A stretch of 64,000 nucleotides of DNA from Lutispora saccharofermentans (GCF_024363565.1 NZ_JAJEKE010000007.1:1-64000), one strand, 5' to 3'. Shown: positions 18,255 to 29,811, counted from the first letter of the stretch. Notes: generated from the sequence alone by a model not told the origin. Numbers and translations: made by a program.

Positions 18255-19952
18255 TTGATAAAGAGGTGGCTGGCATATAAAAAAGATTATTCTATAGTTG
18301 ATGAACTGGTAGAAGAGTTAAATATTTCAGAAGTCTTGGCCAGAGTACTTATAAACAGAAATGTAGAGACGGTAGAGGATGCAGAAATTTTCTTAAATCC
18401 TTGCCTGGATGAGCTTGATGATCCAGGCATTATGAGAGGCATGGATTTAGCCGTAAAAAGAATAAAAAATGCTGTAATTTACGGGGAAAAAATATGCGTA
18501 TATGGCGATTATGATGTAGATGGTATAACAAGTGTTTCAATGTTATACATGGTTTTAAAGAAAATAGGCGGAAATGTAAGCTATTATATACCTAACAGAT
18601 TGGATGAAGGCTATGGATTGAATCTTCAAGCGATAAAACAGATAATTGAACAAGAGGTCCAATTGATAATAACTGTAGACTGTGGTATTCGCTCAATAGA
18701 TGAAGTAGCGTTTGTAAATAACGCAGGAAGAGACATAATAATCACCGATCATCATGAGTGCGGTGAAATCATACCTGATGCTTATTCAGTAATAAACCCT
18801 AATCAAAAAAACTGCGGCTATCTTTTTAAATACCTTGCAGGAGCCGGGGTTGCCTTTAAGCTTTCTTGTGCATTAGCTCATGAATTTCAGATAAATGAGC
18901 TGCATGAAGATATTATTGATCTCGCTGCTCTTGGTACAGTAGCGGATGTGGTGTCATTGCTAGGCGAGAACAGGATAATAGTAAAAAATGGCTTGAAAAA
19001 GATAAAAACCTTGCCTAACATTGGGATAAAGGCTCTTATTGATGTTTGCGGCATAGCTATAAGCAATATTAATACTTATCATTTAGGCTATTTGCTAGCA
19101 CCCAGGCTTAATGCTGCGGGCAGGCTTGGCGATCCAGCCATTGGGGTGGAGCTGCTGACAGCGACGGATGAGAAACATGCCTATAAAATTGCCGAAGAGT
19201 TAAATAATCTGAACTCGCTGAGACAAGCCATAGAAAATGACATATTAACCTTTGCATCTGAAGAAGCAGAGAAACAAAATGATATGAAGCATGGAAAGGT
19301 AATGGTTATAAGCGGAGAAAACTGGCATATTGGGGTTATTGGAATAGTTGCTTCAAGGCTGGTAGAAAAATTTGGTTTGCCTGTTGTGCTGATTTCTACG
19401 GACGGCTTTATAGGCAGAGGATCTGCAAGAAGTGTTCCCGGTTTTAATCTATATGAGGCCATGAATAAATGCAGCTCCCTTTTTGAAAAGTTCGGCGGTC
19501 ATGAAATGGCAGCAGGACTGACAATAAAAAAGGAAAATATAAAACATTTCAGAGAACTGATCAACCAGGTGGCTGTAGAAATGCTCGAAGGCAGAGAGCT
19601 CATTCAAGAAATATATGTAGATTATAAAATTGATAATATTGATTCACTCCCGAGGCTTATAGAGGAAATGGATGCATTGCAGCCTTTTGGCGAAGGAAAT
19701 CCGGTGCCCTTATTCGTATTCCGAAGGTTGTTGGTAAAGGATATAAAATTGGTAGGAAACGGCAAACATCTGTCGATATATTTAAATGATGGAAGCAATT
19801 CAATCAAAGGTATCGGATTCAATATAGGATTTATGATTAATTCTATTGAAGTTAACCAAAAGATTGATATAATATGTAGTGTAGAAAAAAATGTATGGAA
19901 TGGCATAGAGAGTGTTCAGCTTAATATCAAAGATTTAAAAAAGGCCAAATAA
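18255..19952 (+). CDS. recJ: Single-strand DNA exonuclease RecJ
   Basis: RecJ degrades single-stranded DNA 5'-3' in mismatch and recombinational repair. The 565-residue protein shows the DHH-family motifs [12 protein letters not shown] (from about 82) and ITDHHE (near 164), [10 protein letters not shown], the DHHA1 motif [17 protein letters not shown] and [12 protein letters not shown]. Length is near the E. coli enzyme and shorter than the 700-plus of Bacillus types. TTG start behind GTAGGTGA. It begins a recJ-apt-relA-dtd series. Confidence 0.94.
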   Translation: MIKRWLAYKKDYSIVDELVEELNISEVLARVLINRNVETVEDAEIFLNPCLDELDDPGIMRGMDLAVKRIKNAVIYGEKICVYGDYDVDGITSVSMLYMVLKKIGGNVSYYIPNRLDEGYGLNLQAIKQIIEQEVQLIITVDCGIRSIDEVAFVNNAGRDIIITDHHECGEIIPDAYSVINPNQKNCGYLFKYLAGAGVAFKLSCALAHEFQINELHEDIIDLAALGTVADVVSLLGENRIIVKNGLKKIKTLPNIGIKALIDVCGIAISNINTYHLGYLLAPRLNAAGRLGDPAIGVELLTATDEKHAYKIAEELNNLNSLRQAIENDILTFASEEAEKQNDMKHGKVMVISGENWHIGVIGIVASRLVEKFGLPVVLISTDGFIGRGSARSVPGFNLYEAMNKCSSLFEKFGGHEMAAGLTIKKENIKHFRELINQVAVEMLEGRELIQEIYVDYKIDNIDSLPRLIEEMDALQPFGEGNPVPLFVFRRLLVKDIKLVGNGKHLSIYLNDGSNSIKGIGFNIGFMINSIEVNQKIDIICSVEKNVWNGIESVQLNIKDLKKAK

Positions 19953-19975
19953 AGTTAGATTTGGAGGCAGGACAA

Positions 19976-20488
19976 GTGGATTTAGAGAAATATATAAGGG
20001 TAATAGAAGATTTCCCAGTTAAGGGTATTAGCTTTAAAGATGTTACTACACTATTGAAGGATGGCGAAGCCTTTAAATATGCCATAAAGCATATGGCAGA
20101 CAAAATAAGAAACGAAAAGATCGATTTGGTTGTGGGTCCCGAGGCCAGAGGGTTTCTATTTGGTGCTCCTATAGCATATGAGCTTGGAGTCGGCTTCGTT
20201 CCTGTAAGAAAACCGGGAAAGCTTCCGGGTGAAACTATGAAGTATGAATACCACCTGGAATATGGCAGTGATAGCTTGGAAATTCATAAAGATGCTATAA
20301 AGCCCGGGGATAGAATAGCAGTCATAGATGATTTATTGGCAACCGGAGGAACTATATTATCTGCAGTCAAGCTTATAGAGAGTCTTGGAGGCATAGTTGT
20401 CCATATTGGGTTTTTAATTGAATTAGAAGAATTGATGGGTAGAAAATCCTTATCTGAGTATAATATAAGTTCAATAATTAAGTATTAG
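19976..20488 (+). CDS. apt: Adenine phosphoribosyltransferase
   Basis: Apt salvages adenine to AMP with PRPP. The 170-residue protein carries [28 protein letters not shown] and the PRPP-binding loop [11 protein letters not shown] (about 116-126). The frame opens at a TTG (19961), but that TTG overlaps the GGAGG SD; the GTG at 19976 is correctly spaced and gives the usual length. The recJ-apt-relA order is common in Firmicutes. Confidence 0.95.
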   Translation: MDLEKYIRVIEDFPVKGISFKDVTTLLKDGEAFKYAIKHMADKIRNEKIDLVVGPEARGFLFGAPIAYELGVGFVPVRKPGKLPGETMKYEYHLEYGSDSLEIHKDAIKPGDRIAVIDDLLATGGTILSAVKLIESLGGIVVHIGFLIELEELMGRKSLSEYNISSIIKY

Positions 20489-20495
20489 AACTATA

Positions 20496-20574
20496 AAGCT
20501 CCTGGATAACCGACAGGCGTTCATGGGTATCAAACCTATTGAATTGAGTCTTTGTTGTTCAGGAGATTTTTTAT
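20496..20574 (+). terminator. Terminator-like long hairpin between apt and relA
   Basis: CTCCTG (20499-20504) can pair with CAGGAG near 20560, directly before a TTTTTT run. The enclosed loop of about 50 bases has its own weak pairing (GGT/ACC). It could be a terminator or a leader structure ahead of relA. I recognise no known riboswitch. Confidence 0.35.
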
Positions 20575-20626
20575 ATGCTATATGGAATTGATATATATAA
20601 TTTTAGAAGATGAAGATGGTGTTAAT

Positions 20627-22792
20627 ATGCTCCAGGAATTAATTGATAAAATTAAAAAATATAATCCTACAGGAGACTTTACAATAATAAGCAAGGCCTA
20701 TGATTTTGCCGTAGACGCTCATCAAGGCCAAAAAAGGGTCTCCGGCGAAGATTATATAATCCATCCAACAGCAGTAGCAGAAATACTTGCTGATTTGAAC
20801 ATGGATAATGCAGCCATAGCTGCGGGTATGCTTCATGATGTAGTTGAGGATACAAAATATAGCTATAATGATATAAAGGAACTATTTGGTGAAGAAGTTG
20901 CTATGCTGGTGGATGGTGTTACAAAGCTTGGCAAATTGGAATATAGAACAAAAGAAGAACAGCAAGCCGAAAATCTGAGAAAAATGTTTATTGCCATGGC
21001 TAAAGATATAAGAGTGATATTGATCAAACTAGCAGACAGGCTCCATAACCTTAGAACCCTAAAATATATGATTAAAGAAAAACAATATGAGACAGCAAAG
21101 GAAACAATTGAAATATATGCTCCTATAGCACACCGGCTCGGGATATATAAAATTAAATGGGAAATGGAAGATTTATCCTTAAGATATATTGATCCGGAGC
21201 GTTATTATGAACTGGTTGAAAAGGTTGCAAAAAAACGAAAAGAAAGAGAAGAATATATAAACAGTGTTATAAAAACACTGGAGGACAAAAATAAGGAAAT
21301 GGGTATATTAGCTCAAATAGAAGGGCGTCCTAAAAATTTTTATAGTATCTATAAAAAAATGTATCATCAAAATAAGGCTTTTGAACAAATATTTGATCTC
21401 ACCGCAGTAAGGGTTATAGTTGATACTGTAAAGGATTGCTATGGGGTCTTGGGTATAGTTCATACCTTATGGAAGCCTATTCCCGGCAGATTCAAGGATT
21501 ATATAGCTATGCCCAAGCCCAATATGTATCAATCTCTGCATACCACTGTGATCGGACCGGACGGAGAACCTTTTGAAGTACAAATAAGAACCTGGGAAAT
21601 GCATAAAACATCAGAATATGGAATAGCAGCTCATTGGAAGTATAAGGAGGGCAAGTCCTCCCAAAATGAGTTTGATGAAAAGCTTAAATGGCTGAGGCAG
21701 ATGCTGGAATGGCAGAATGAAGTAAGAGATACCAAGGAATTCATGGAAACCCTGAAAATCGACCTGGTGATAGATGAAGTATATGTATTTACTCCAAAAG
21801 GCGATGTAATTGATTTGCCTGTTGATTCTACGCCAATAGACTTCGCATATAAAATTCATAGCGCCATCGGTAATAAATGCGTGGGAGGAAAAATCAACGG
21901 AAAAATTGTTCCTCTTGATTATAAGCTTCAAAATGGAGATATTGTAGAAATAATTACCTCTACAAACTCCAATGGACCTAGCCGGGATTGGCTTAAAATA
22001 GTTAAAAGCTCACAGGCAAAAAACAAGATACGGCAATGGTTTAAAAAAGAAAAAAGAGACGATAATATCCAAAAAGGGAAGGATATTCTTGATAAAGAAG
22101 TAAAGAAGCTAAGCAATAGTTTATCAATTCCGATAAAGAATGAATGGATGGAATCCGTTTATAAAAGATTCGGGCTTCATTCAATGGAAGATTTATATGC
22201 ATCGCTAGGTTATGGCGGGCTTACCTTGAATCAAATAATGATGAAGCTTAAAGAAGAGATAAGAAAAAATCAAAAAATTGAGGTAAAAGAAGAAGAACAA
22301 TTAGAAAAGCAAATCAAATCCGCTCAAAATAAGAAGAAAAGCACAAATACAGGCATACGGGTAAAAGGTGTGGAAAACATTCTTGTAAGGTTTTCAAAAT
22401 GCTGCAATCCGGTTCCTGGTGATGAGATTTTAGGATATATAACAAAAGGGAGAGGGGTATCCATACACAGAAGGGATTGCCCAAATGCAAAGGATTTAAT
22501 TTCAGAGCCGGAAAGGCTGGTAGAGGTTGAATGGAATACCCAAAGCACGGTTTCATACAATGCTGATATTCAGGTAAAAGCTAACGACAGGCAAGGCTTG
22601 CTGGCGGAAATAACTTCAATAGTTAATGAAAGTAAGATCAATATTGTTTCTTTCTACTCAAGAACTTCTAAAGACAAGACTGCAAATATCAACTTTATTT
22701 TAGAAATAAATGATATAGAGCAGTTAAATAAGCTCATAAGAAGATTTAGAAGGATTGAAGGAGTAGTGGATGTATTTAGAGCAAAACAGTAG
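20627..22792 (+). CDS. relA: Bifunctional (p)ppGpp synthetase/hydrolase RelA/SpoT
   Basis: A 721-residue Rel enzyme, the stringent-response regulator. Domains in order: HD hydrolase ([14 protein letters not shown] near 70, with [12 protein letters not shown]), synthetase ([30 protein letters not shown]), TGS ([14 protein letters not shown]), a region with [15 protein letters not shown], and a C-terminal ACT domain. The intact HD motif implies hydrolase activity as well. The frame is open from 20552, but the ATG at 20627 gives the usual N-terminus ([12 protein letters not shown]); its SD is weak. Confidence 0.93.
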   Translation: MLQELIDKIKKYNPTGDFTIISKAYDFAVDAHQGQKRVSGEDYIIHPTAVAEILADLNMDNAAIAAGMLHDVVEDTKYSYNDIKELFGEEVAMLVDGVTKLGKLEYRTKEEQQAENLRKMFIAMAKDIRVILIKLADRLHNLRTLKYMIKEKQYETAKETIEIYAPIAHRLGIYKIKWEMEDLSLRYIDPERYYELVEKVAKKRKEREEYINSVIKTLEDKNKEMGILAQIEGRPKNFYSIYKKMYHQNKAFEQIFDLTAVRVIVDTVKDCYGVLGIVHTLWKPIPGRFKDYIAMPKPNMYQSLHTTVIGPDGEPFEVQIRTWEMHKTSEYGIAAHWKYKEGKSSQNEFDEKLKWLRQMLEWQNEVRDTKEFMETLKIDLVIDEVYVFTPKGDVIDLPVDSTPIDFAYKIHSAIGNKCVGGKINGKIVPLDYKLQNGDIVEIITSTNSNGPSRDWLKIVKSSQAKNKIRQWFKKEKRDDNIQKGKDILDKEVKKLSNSLSIPIKNEWMESVYKRFGLHSMEDLYASLGYGGLTLNQIMMKLKEEIRKNQKIEVKEEEQLEKQIKSAQNKKKSTNTGIRVKGVENILVRFSKCCNPVPGDEILGYITKGRGVSIHRRDCPNAKDLISEPERLVEVEWNTQSTVSYNADIQVKANDRQGLLAEITSIVNESKINIVSFYSRTSKDKTANINFILEINDIEQLNKLIRRFRRIEGVVDVFRAKQ

Positions 22793-22803
22793 GAGGTAAG
22801 TTC

Positions 22804-23253
22804 ATGAGGGCTGTAGTTCAGAGAGTAAAAAAAAGTCATGTAGAAGTAGACGGCAAGATTACAGGCAAGATAGACAAGGGGCTGATGATTTTGCTCGGCA
22901 TAAGCGAAGATGATAAAGCTGAAGATATAGATTACATGGTTGACAAAATCATTAATCTAAGAATTTTTGAAGATGATGAAAATAAAATGAATTTATCCTT
23001 ATTGGATGCAGGAGGAGAACTTCTTGTTGTATCTCAATTCACGCTGTATGGAGACTGCCGAAAAGGGAGAAGACCGAGTTTTATAAAGGCTGCCAGGCCT
23101 GAAAAAGCTCAGCAGCTATATGATCAGTTTATTAAAAAAGCTGCAGATTTGAATGTTAAAGTACAGTCAGGTATTTTTCAGGCGGATATGACTGTCTATA
23201 TTGAAAACGACGGGCCTGTTACGTTAATAGTTGATAGCGAAAAAATAATTTAA
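22804..23253 (+). CDS. dtd: D-aminoacyl-tRNA deacylase
   Basis: Dtd hydrolyses D-amino acids mischarged onto tRNA. The 149-residue protein has [35 protein letters not shown] (the SQFTL active-site motif) and the cross-subunit motif near the C-terminus ([12 protein letters not shown]). SD AGGAGG. It is fitting that this organism, which makes D-ornithine, carries Dtd, though most Firmicutes have it. Confidence 0.95.
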   Translation: MRAVVQRVKKSHVEVDGKITGKIDKGLMILLGISEDDKAEDIDYMVDKIINLRIFEDDENKMNLSLLDAGGELLVVSQFTLYGDCRKGRRPSFIKAARPEKAQQLYDQFIKKAADLNVKVQSGIFQADMTVYIENDGPVTLIVDSEKII

Positions 23254-23268
23254 TTGGAGGCAAATACA

Positions 23269-23892
23269 TTGAGATTTAAAAGACTGCCTTTAGGCATATA
23301 TCAAGCTAATTGCTATATTTTATGGGATGAAGATACAAGCAAAGCCGCAGTCATTGATCCGGGCGGAGATTTTGAAGAATTAAAAGAATTCGTTGAATAT
23401 AATAAGCTTTTCGTTGAATATATTATTCTCACTCATGGTCATGGGGACCATATAGGCGCTGTAGCGGAAGCACGGGATTACTTTAAAGCGGAAGTTATGA
23501 TTCATAGAGATGATTATGATATGTTAAAAAACAATGAAAAAAATTACTCGAGTAAACTTGGGTATGAAACTATAGAAATAGAAGCAGATAGAGAACTAAA
23601 TGATGGAGATGTTATCAGCCTCGGGACAATAAATTTATACATCCTTCACACACCGGGCCATACAAAAGGAAGCATTTGCATCAAATGTGGGAATATAGTT
23701 TTTTCAGGTGATACGCTGTTTGCAGGTTCCATCGGAAGAACAGACCTGAACGGAGGTTCTTTTGAGAATATAATCAATTCTATTACTAATAAATTGCTTA
23801 CCCTTTCGGACAATATTGAGGTATATCCGGGTCATGGACCTTCGACAACCATAGCTATAGAAAAAAGGAGCAACCCTTTTTTAAAAAATTAA
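23269..23892 (+). CDS. MBL-fold hydrolase, glyoxalase II-like
   Basis: A 207-residue metallo-beta-lactamase-fold protein with THGHGDHIGA (about 55-64), the later metal ligands in HTPGHTKGS and SGDTLFAGSIGRTDL and the final YPGHGP. This is the YcbL/GloB-like subfamily, a thioester hydrolase of uncertain substrate. Start is TTG at 23269; an upstream TTG (23254) overlaps the GGAGG SD. Common between dtd and hemZ in clostridia. Confidence 0.88.
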   Translation: MRFKRLPLGIYQANCYILWDEDTSKAAVIDPGGDFEELKEFVEYNKLFVEYIILTHGHGDHIGAVAEARDYFKAEVMIHRDDYDMLKNNEKNYSSKLGYETIEIEADRELNDGDVISLGTINLYILHTPGHTKGSICIKCGNIVFSGDTLFAGSIGRTDLNGGSFENIINSITNKLLTLSDNIEVYPGHGPSTTIAIEKRSNPFLKN

Positions 23893-23913
23893 TGTTGATG
23901 GATAGAGGAAAAA

Positions 23914-25392
23914 ATGATATTACTAAAGCTTATTGGACATGAATATCTAAATGAAATATCGGATATTATCAAGCTTTTCTTTGGAAAAGAAGTGATCAGG
24001 TTATATGATAATTTGGAAAATGATGCTATGAATGGTAAGCATGTTTTAATTGGAAGTGAGATTATCACAGCCGAAAATAAAACGTTCTATAAATCTTCAT
24101 ATTGTTGTCTCGCCGATAATAAGACAGATGACTATACTCTTGTTAAAGAAGGCGGCTTGTTAAATTCCAAAGAAGTGAAAAGGGCTCTAAAAGTATCCAT
24201 GTATAAGCTTTTGTCAAAAACAACCGGTAAGCAATTGCCATGGGGAATTCTTACGGGTATAAGGCCTATAAAAATAGTGCATCAGCTTTTGGAAAAGAAT
24301 ATGGAAAAAGATGAGATAATTCACTACTTAAAAGATGAATATTATGTCAGCGATGACAGGGCTCTATTATCCATAGAAGTAGCTTTAGCTGAAGAAAAAT
24401 ATATAAGAAAACCAGATAAAAATCAAATAAGCATCTATATCGGCATACCTTTTTGCCCAACCAGATGCAGCTATTGCTCCTTTACTTCAAATCCCATTGA
24501 TAAAAACAAAGATCTTGTCCAGCCTTACCTTGATGCATTGATGATGGAAATAAGCCAAGTTTCTCAATATCTAAAAAATAAGGGGGTCAAAGCGCAGTCT
24601 GTCTATATAGGCGGCGGTACGCCTACTTCTTTAAGCGCAGAGGATTTGAGCGAGCTGTTGGAATGCATAAATGGGTTTTGGCATGGCAGTGAAGAGTTCA
24701 CCTGCGAAGCAGGCAGACCTGATACTATTACGGCTGATAAGCTAAAAGCACTGAAAAACCAGGGAATAACGCGGCTTAGTATAAATCCCCAGACAATGGA
24801 TGATGAAACATTGATAAGAATAGGTAGAAAGCATGATCATGCTCAAATCATTCAAAGCTTCCATTTGGCAAGATCCTTGGGCTTTGATAATATTAATATG
24901 GACATGATTTTAGGACTGCCGGGCGAGGGCCTGGAGGAGGTAAAAAATACATTGAATTGGATGGCCCGATTGAATCCTGAAAATGTTACTGTGCATACTC
25001 TGGCTATAAAAAGGGCTTCAATATATAATGAAATAAGCCCGGATATGGGAAAGCATTGCGATGATATGATTTACGAGATGATGAAGCTGGCGAGAGAAGC
25101 GCTTGAGTGCCATGGTTATCATCCGTATTATCTATATCGCCAGAAATACATGGCTCAAAATTTAGAAAACATAGGTTTTTGCAAGAAAGACAGAGAATGC
25201 ATATATAACATACAAATTATGGAGGAGAAGCAGAGCATTATCGCTTTTGGAGCGGATTCGGTCAGCAAGGTCTTTTTTCAAGAAGAAGACAGGCTGGAGA
25301 GACAGCATGATATCAAGGACTTAATACTTTATATAAAAAATATTAAAGCTCAAATTGATAAAAAGCTGGAGCTTTTAAGCAAGCTTTTCTAA
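23914..25392 (+). CDS. hemZ: HemZ-type radical SAM coproporphyrinogen dehydrogenase-like protein
   Basis: A 492-residue radical SAM protein. The cluster motif CPTRCSYC (Cys about 181, 185, 188) follows IYIGIPF, and GGGTPTSLSAEDL and the HemN-like FTCEAGRPDTIT come later. Clostridial HemZ proteins have this N-terminal extension of about 170 residues before the radical SAM core and lie between dtd/MBL genes and hisS, as here. The name implies oxygen-independent porphyrin or heme synthesis, but related proteins act on other substrates (HemW, heme transfer), so the reaction is not certain. Confidence 0.82.
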   Translation: MILLKLIGHEYLNEISDIIKLFFGKEVIRLYDNLENDAMNGKHVLIGSEIITAENKTFYKSSYCCLADNKTDDYTLVKEGGLLNSKEVKRALKVSMYKLLSKTTGKQLPWGILTGIRPIKIVHQLLEKNMEKDEIIHYLKDEYYVSDDRALLSIEVALAEEKYIRKPDKNQISIYIGIPFCPTRCSYCSFTSNPIDKNKDLVQPYLDALMMEISQVSQYLKNKGVKAQSVYIGGGTPTSLSAEDLSELLECINGFWHGSEEFTCEAGRPDTITADKLKALKNQGITRLSINPQTMDDETLIRIGRKHDHAQIIQSFHLARSLGFDNINMDMILGLPGEGLEEVKNTLNWMARLNPENVTVHTLAIKRASIYNEISPDMGKHCDDMIYEMMKLAREALECHGYHPYYLYRQKYMAQNLENIGFCKKDRECIYNIQIMEEKQSIIAFGADSVSKVFFQEEDRLERQHDIKDLILYIKNIKAQIDKKLELLSKLF

Positions 25393-25421
25393 GAAATAGG
25401 AAGACAAATGACGAATATGTA

Positions 25422-25450
25422 TTGACATATTTATCATGCAATAATATAAT
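25422..25450 (+). promoter_or_regulatory. Promoter of hisS-aspS
   Basis: TTGACA, 17-bp spacer, TATAAT: a perfect consensus match. Transcription would start near 25457, giving a leader of about 265 nt that holds the T-box. Confidence 0.75.
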
Positions 25451-25456
25451 AATAAA

Positions 25457-25705
25457 CATTATATAAGCAATGAATGGGATAGTAGATATTTGACACTTGA
25501 CAGGGAGAGGGAGCCGCTGATTGAGAGCTCCTTAAAGCAGGCGATATTGAAAGACACCCATGAGCTTCCAAGTCGAATATTATTAGATTTGGACGTATTT
25601 CTGCGTTAAGGAATAGAGATGGATTTATCCAAGCAGGGTGGCACCGCGAGATGAGCTCTCGTCCCTGACATATATGTCAGAGATGAGGGCTATTATTTTA
25701 ATATG
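25457..25705 (+). promoter_or_regulatory. T-box riboswitch controlling hisS-aspS
   Basis: The leader contains the T-box core GGGTGGCACCGCG (25636-25648), which pairs with uncharged tRNA CCA ends. Stem I is closed by ATGGG and CCCAT; a CAC histidine codon (25555-25557) stands just before CCCAT and is the likely specifier. The terminator stem (about 25655-25692) pairs GCTCTCGTC with GATGAGGGC around a CTGAC/GTCAG top, then a T-rich run. Low histidyl-tRNA charging should allow read-through into hisS and aspS. Confidence 0.9.
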
Positions 25706-25721
25706 AAACGGAGGAGTATAT

Positions 25722-26984
25722 ATGATAATACAAGGGCCAAAAGGCACCAAGGATGTATTGCCTTCCCAAGCCTATAAATGGCATTATGTTGAAGGAAAGA
25801 TAAGAGATTTGTGTTCTGTAAACGGATATTATGAAATAAGGACACCGGTTTTCGAACATACAGAATTATTTGAAAGAGGTGTTGGTGAGACCACGGATAT
25901 TGTCCAAAAGGAAATGTATACCTTTAAGGACAAGGGTGGCAGAAGCATTACATTAAAACCGGAGGGAACAGCACCGGCCGTAAGAGCCTTCATTGAGAAT
26001 AATCTTTTCAACGAACCTCAGCCAATCAAGATGTTTTATATAACCCCCTGCTACAGATATGAGAGGCCTCAAGCAGGAAGGCTCAGAGAGTTTCATCAAT
26101 TTGGCATTGAAGTATTCGGCACACAAAGCCCATATGTTGATGCAGAAGTAATAAATGTAGGCATGACGCTATTTCAAAATCTGGGAGTTAAGAATCTGGA
26201 ACTAAGAATAAACAGCGTGGGCTGTCCCAAATGCAGAAAAGACTATAATGCTAAGCTGAAGGCATTTCTTGAGCCTGAACTTCAGCACTTATGCAAATTC
26301 TGCCAGGACAGGTATGACACAAATCCTTTAAGAATATTGGACTGCAAAGAAGAAAAATGCAAGGAAAGATTGGTCAATGTTCCTTTTATGCTTGACAATC
26401 TATGCGATGACTGCAGGGTTCATTTTGAAGGGCTAAAAAAAGGATTGGATATTATAGGATTGAATTATATAGTTGATCCTAAGATAGTAAGGGGTTTAGA
26501 CTATTATACCAAAACGGCTTTTGAGATAGTGTCCAATGATATTGGTTCCCAGGGCACCGTATGCGGCGGCGGAAGATATGACGGCTTAATTGAAATGTGC
26601 GGGGGGCCAAGCACACCGGGAGTTGGATTCGGCTTAGGTCTGGAAAGACTATTGCTTATTATGGAAAATCAAGGGATACAGATACCTGAGCAAGAAAGTC
26701 CGGATGTTTTTATAGCTGCTGTGGGTGAAAGAGCTGATGATAAAGCGCTGGAAGTACTTTTTAAATTGAGAGCAGCTTCCGTAAAGGCTGAAAAGGATTA
26801 TTTGGGAAGAAGCTTAAAAGCTCAGATGAAGTATGCAAATAGGATTAATGCCAAAACAGCTATTGTCATTGGCGATGAAGAAATTGAAGAGGATATTATA
26901 AGCATAAAGAATATGAAAAGCGGCGAAGAAGTAAATGTTTCTTTGAGCGATATTTCAGAAATAATCAGAGAGATAAGGGGATGA
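25722..26984 (+). CDS. hisS: Histidyl-tRNA synthetase
   Basis: A 420-residue class II synthetase that charges tRNA-His. It opens [12 protein letters not shown] and shows motif 2 ([23 protein letters not shown]), the histidine-binding ARGLDYY-type motif as [14 protein letters not shown], and motif 3 ([12 protein letters not shown]). A Cys-rich stretch ([16 protein letters not shown]) lies between motifs 2 and 3. SD GGAGGAG. Regulated by the T-box just upstream; aspS follows after 4 bases. Confidence 0.96.
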   Translation: MIIQGPKGTKDVLPSQAYKWHYVEGKIRDLCSVNGYYEIRTPVFEHTELFERGVGETTDIVQKEMYTFKDKGGRSITLKPEGTAPAVRAFIENNLFNEPQPIKMFYITPCYRYERPQAGRLREFHQFGIEVFGTQSPYVDAEVINVGMTLFQNLGVKNLELRINSVGCPKCRKDYNAKLKAFLEPELQHLCKFCQDRYDTNPLRILDCKEEKCKERLVNVPFMLDNLCDDCRVHFEGLKKGLDIIGLNYIVDPKIVRGLDYYTKTAFEIVSNDIGSQGTVCGGGRYDGLIEMCGGPSTPGVGFGLGLERLLLIMENQGIQIPEQESPDVFIAAVGERADDKALEVLFKLRAASVKAEKDYLGRSLKAQMKYANRINAKTAIVIGDEEIEEDIISIKNMKSGEEVNVSLSDISEIIREIRG

Positions 26985-26988
26985 AGTT

Positions 26989-28779
26989 ATGGCAAAATAT
27001 AAAAGAACTCATATGTGCGGAGAGTTATCCATAAGCAATTTGGGCCAGGAGGTATTCTTAACAGGCTGGGTTCAAAAGAGCAGAGATCTTGGAGGTCTGC
27101 TTTTTATAGATTTGAGAGACAGAACAGGTATCCTTCAAGTGGTTTTTGATAAGGATAAAAATTTAGAGTTATTTGAAAAGGCTCAAAAAGTAAGAGGAGA
27201 ATATGTTATCGCCGTATCGGGTATCGTTGGGCAAAGAGATGAAAAGGCAGTAAATAAAAGGATGAAGACCGGTTATATTGAAATATTGGCATCCGATATA
27301 GATATAATCAGTAAAGCAGAGACGACCCCAATTTATATAGAAGATGATTTAAATGTTTCAGAAAATCTAAGGCTCAAATATAGATATCTTGACCTGAGAA
27401 GACCTTCAATGCAGAATATTTTCTTTACAAGACACAATGTAAATAAGCTTATAAGGAATTACTTTGATGAAAAGGGTTTTATCGAAGTAGAAACGCCGGT
27501 GTTAACGAAGACTACTCCCGAGGGGGCCCGGGATTATCTTGTCCCAAGCAGGGTGCAGCCAGGCAAATTCTACGCTTTGCCTCAATCTCCCCAGCTTTTT
27601 AAACAGATATTAATGGTATCGGGCTTTGATAGATATTTTCAAATCGTTAAATGCTTCAGAGATGAAGATTTGAGAGCTGACAGGCAGCCCGAGTTCACCC
27701 AATTGGATATGGAAATGTCTTTTGTTGAAGCAGATGATGTCATGTCAATAATTGAAGGATTGATGAAAAGAATATTTAAAGATATGAATGACGTAGACAT
27801 ATCTATACCTCTGCCCAGGCTGTCCTATAATGAGGCTATGGAAAGATATGGCTCAGATAAACCGGACGTAAGATTTGGACTGGAACTGAAAGATTTAAAT
27901 GATATTTTATCTGATTCTGGATTTAAAGTGTTCTCCGATGCAATAAAAGGTGGGGGCAGTGTAAAGGCAATAAATGCTGAAGGCTGCGGTTCTAAGCTTA
28001 GCAGAAAAGAAATTGACAGTCTCGGAGAATTTGTCAAGACATACAGGGCAAAAGGCCTGGCCTGGATAAACTTTACTGAAGACGGTATAAAATCTCCTAT
28101 AGCTAAATTTTTGAAGGAAGAGGAAATGAGATCAATAATTGAAAGAATGGATGCTAAGACGGGAGATATAGTATTTATAGTAGCTGATAACAAAAAAGTG
28201 GTATATGATTCATTGGGCCAGCTAAGACTTGAGCTGGGCAGAAGGTTTGATCTGATTGATAAAAATAAAATCGGCTTGCTTTGGGTTACAGAGTTTCCGC
28301 TGCTGGATTATGACGAAGAAGAAAAAAGATATGTTGCCATTCACCATCCGTTTACCAGTCCAATGGATGAAGATATAAAATTGCTGGATAGTGATCCCCT
28401 GAAGGTAAGAGCGAAGGCCTATGATATTGTATTGAACGGCTATGAGCTTGGAGGCGGAAGCATCAGGATACACGACAGTGAATTGCAAGAAAAGATGTTT
28501 AAACTCTTAGGCTTCTCCCAGGAAGAGGCGTGGAGAAAATTTGGTTTTCTGCTTGAAGCATTTAAATACGGCACGCCGCCTCACGGAGGATTGGCCATTG
28601 GTGTCGACAGGTTGGTGATGCTGCTTACCGGAACTGATAATATAAGAGATGTGGTTGCATTTCCCAAGACTCAAAGTGCAAGCTGCCTGATGACAGATGC
28701 ACCGTCCTTCGCTGATGAAGGTCAATTAGCGGAGTTGAAGATCAGCACTGATAACGCTTTATCCAAACCTGAACCATAG
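26989..28779 (+). CDS. aspS: Aspartyl-tRNA synthetase (bacterial type)
   Basis: A 596-residue bacterial AspRS: N-terminal OB-fold anticodon domain ([22 protein letters not shown]), class II core with [10 protein letters not shown] and [22 protein letters not shown], the inserted GAD domain and the C-terminal motif 3 ([15 protein letters not shown]). It shares the hisS transcript and so the histidine-sensing T-box, a common Firmicute pairing. The SD (GGGGATGAAG) is modest, consistent with coupling to hisS. Confidence 0.95.
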   Translation: MAKYKRTHMCGELSISNLGQEVFLTGWVQKSRDLGGLLFIDLRDRTGILQVVFDKDKNLELFEKAQKVRGEYVIAVSGIVGQRDEKAVNKRMKTGYIEILASDIDIISKAETTPIYIEDDLNVSENLRLKYRYLDLRRPSMQNIFFTRHNVNKLIRNYFDEKGFIEVETPVLTKTTPEGARDYLVPSRVQPGKFYALPQSPQLFKQILMVSGFDRYFQIVKCFRDEDLRADRQPEFTQLDMEMSFVEADDVMSIIEGLMKRIFKDMNDVDISIPLPRLSYNEAMERYGSDKPDVRFGLELKDLNDILSDSGFKVFSDAIKGGGSVKAINAEGCGSKLSRKEIDSLGEFVKTYRAKGLAWINFTEDGIKSPIAKFLKEEEMRSIIERMDAKTGDIVFIVADNKKVVYDSLGQLRLELGRRFDLIDKNKIGLLWVTEFPLLDYDEEEKRYVAIHHPFTSPMDEDIKLLDSDPLKVRAKAYDIVLNGYELGGGSIRIHDSELQEKMFKLLGFSQEEAWRKFGFLLEAFKYGTPPHGGLAIGVDRLVMLLTGTDNIRDVVAFPKTQSASCLMTDAPSFADEGQLAELKISTDNALSKPEP

Positions 28780-28867
28780 AAGCCATTATTCAGAAACTAT
28801 AAGATAAAAATAGTGGAATGAAATATACCCTGCCGTAAAAAAGCCGGGTGCATAATGGAAGAAAAAA

Positions 28868-28934
28868 TGCTCGTCAAGATAAGTTATATGCTGTTAATAC
28901 GTAAGTATTTCATACCCCGTTTCTGTGACGAGCA
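28868..28934 (-). terminator. Terminator of the - strand aminopeptidase gene
   Basis: Read on the - strand, TGCTCGTCA (in the last codons of the gene) pairs with TGACGAGCA downstream, followed by TTTTTT. The loop is long (about 49 nt) and includes the stop codon. A plausible but not classic terminator. Confidence 0.4.
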
Positions 28935-29769
28935 CCATTTTTTCCCATTGTGCAGAGGGCTTTCCATCGGCAGTATAAACTGTCCAGTCATCGCTTTTAT
29001 TCATTGATATTTTGGCTTTCCCCATATTTACCATAGGTTCTACGGTAAAAACAAGGCCAGGAACCAAAAGCATCCCTGTTCCTTGCTTGGCCACATGACT
29101 GACCCAAGGTTCTTCGTGAAATTGCAGGCCAATACCGTGGCCGCCGATTTCCCGAACAACAGAATATCCATTTTTCTTAGCATGGTCATTGATTGCTTGC
29201 CCCACATCTCCGAGAAATCCCCAGGGCTTTACCTGTTCAATGCCCAATTCCATACATTCTTTCGCAACATCAACAAGTCTTTGCTTTTCGCTGGAGACAT
29301 CACCGACACAAAACATGCGGGAGGAATCCGAAAAGAAACCCTTGTAAATCGTGGACACATCAATATTCACAATATCTCCGTTTTTCAGGAACACATGGTC
29401 AGACGGGATACCATGACATATAACCTCATTGATTGAGATGCAAACGCTCTTGGGATATCCCTTGTAATGGAGCGTTGCCGGCGTGCCTCCCAACTCCTTG
29501 GTTTTTTCATAAATCAGCCTATCAAGTTCTTCAGTGCTTATTCCATCAGCGACATAATCGCCGATAAAATCCAGCAGGGCTATGTTAAGCTTACCGCTTT
29601 CACGGATGCCTTCAATTTGTTGTCGGGTTTTTAGCAATTTGCGCTGGGGTATTTCGTACCCTTTTGAACGATAGCTTGCCATTTTCTCCTCAAGCAAGGC
29701 ATGGCATTTCTTGTATTTGAGTCCGCTGCCACACCAGCAGGCATCGTTTCTTCCAAGTTTGACAGACAT
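28894..29769 (-). CDS. map: Methionine aminopeptidase type I with N-terminal SEC-C motif
   Basis: A 291-residue protein: a SEC-C zinc motif at the N-terminus (GRNDACWCGSGLKYKKCH) fused to a type I methionine aminopeptidase. The catalytic ligands are visible in HGIPSD, NIDVSTIYKGFFSDSS, GGHGIGLQFHEEP and VFTVEPMV. It removes initiator methionine; the SEC-C part binds zinc and may aid ribosome or substrate contact. The ATG at 29769 has AGGAG 7 bases upstream and is preferred over the ATG at 29790. Codon use is richer in G and C than in neighbours, and it is opposite in strand to the surrounding operons. This suggests a transferred, accessory map gene. Confidence 0.9.
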   Translation of the reverse strand: MSVKLGRNDACWCGSGLKYKKCHALLEEKMASYRSKGYEIPQRKLLKTRQQIEGIRESGKLNIALLDFIGDYVADGISTEELDRLIYEKTKELGGTPATLHYKGYPKSVCISINEVICHGIPSDHVFLKNGDIVNIDVSTIYKGFFSDSSRMFCVGDVSSEKQRLVDVAKECMELGIEQVKPWGFLGDVGQAINDHAKKNGYSVVREIGGHGIGLQFHEEPWVSHVAKQGTGMLLVPGLVFTVEPMVNMGKAKISMNKSDDWTVYTADGKPSAQWEKMVLVTETGYEILTY

Positions 29770-29811
29770 TTTTTTACTCCTTACATTCACAAATTCAGAG
29801 GAAGCAATACC

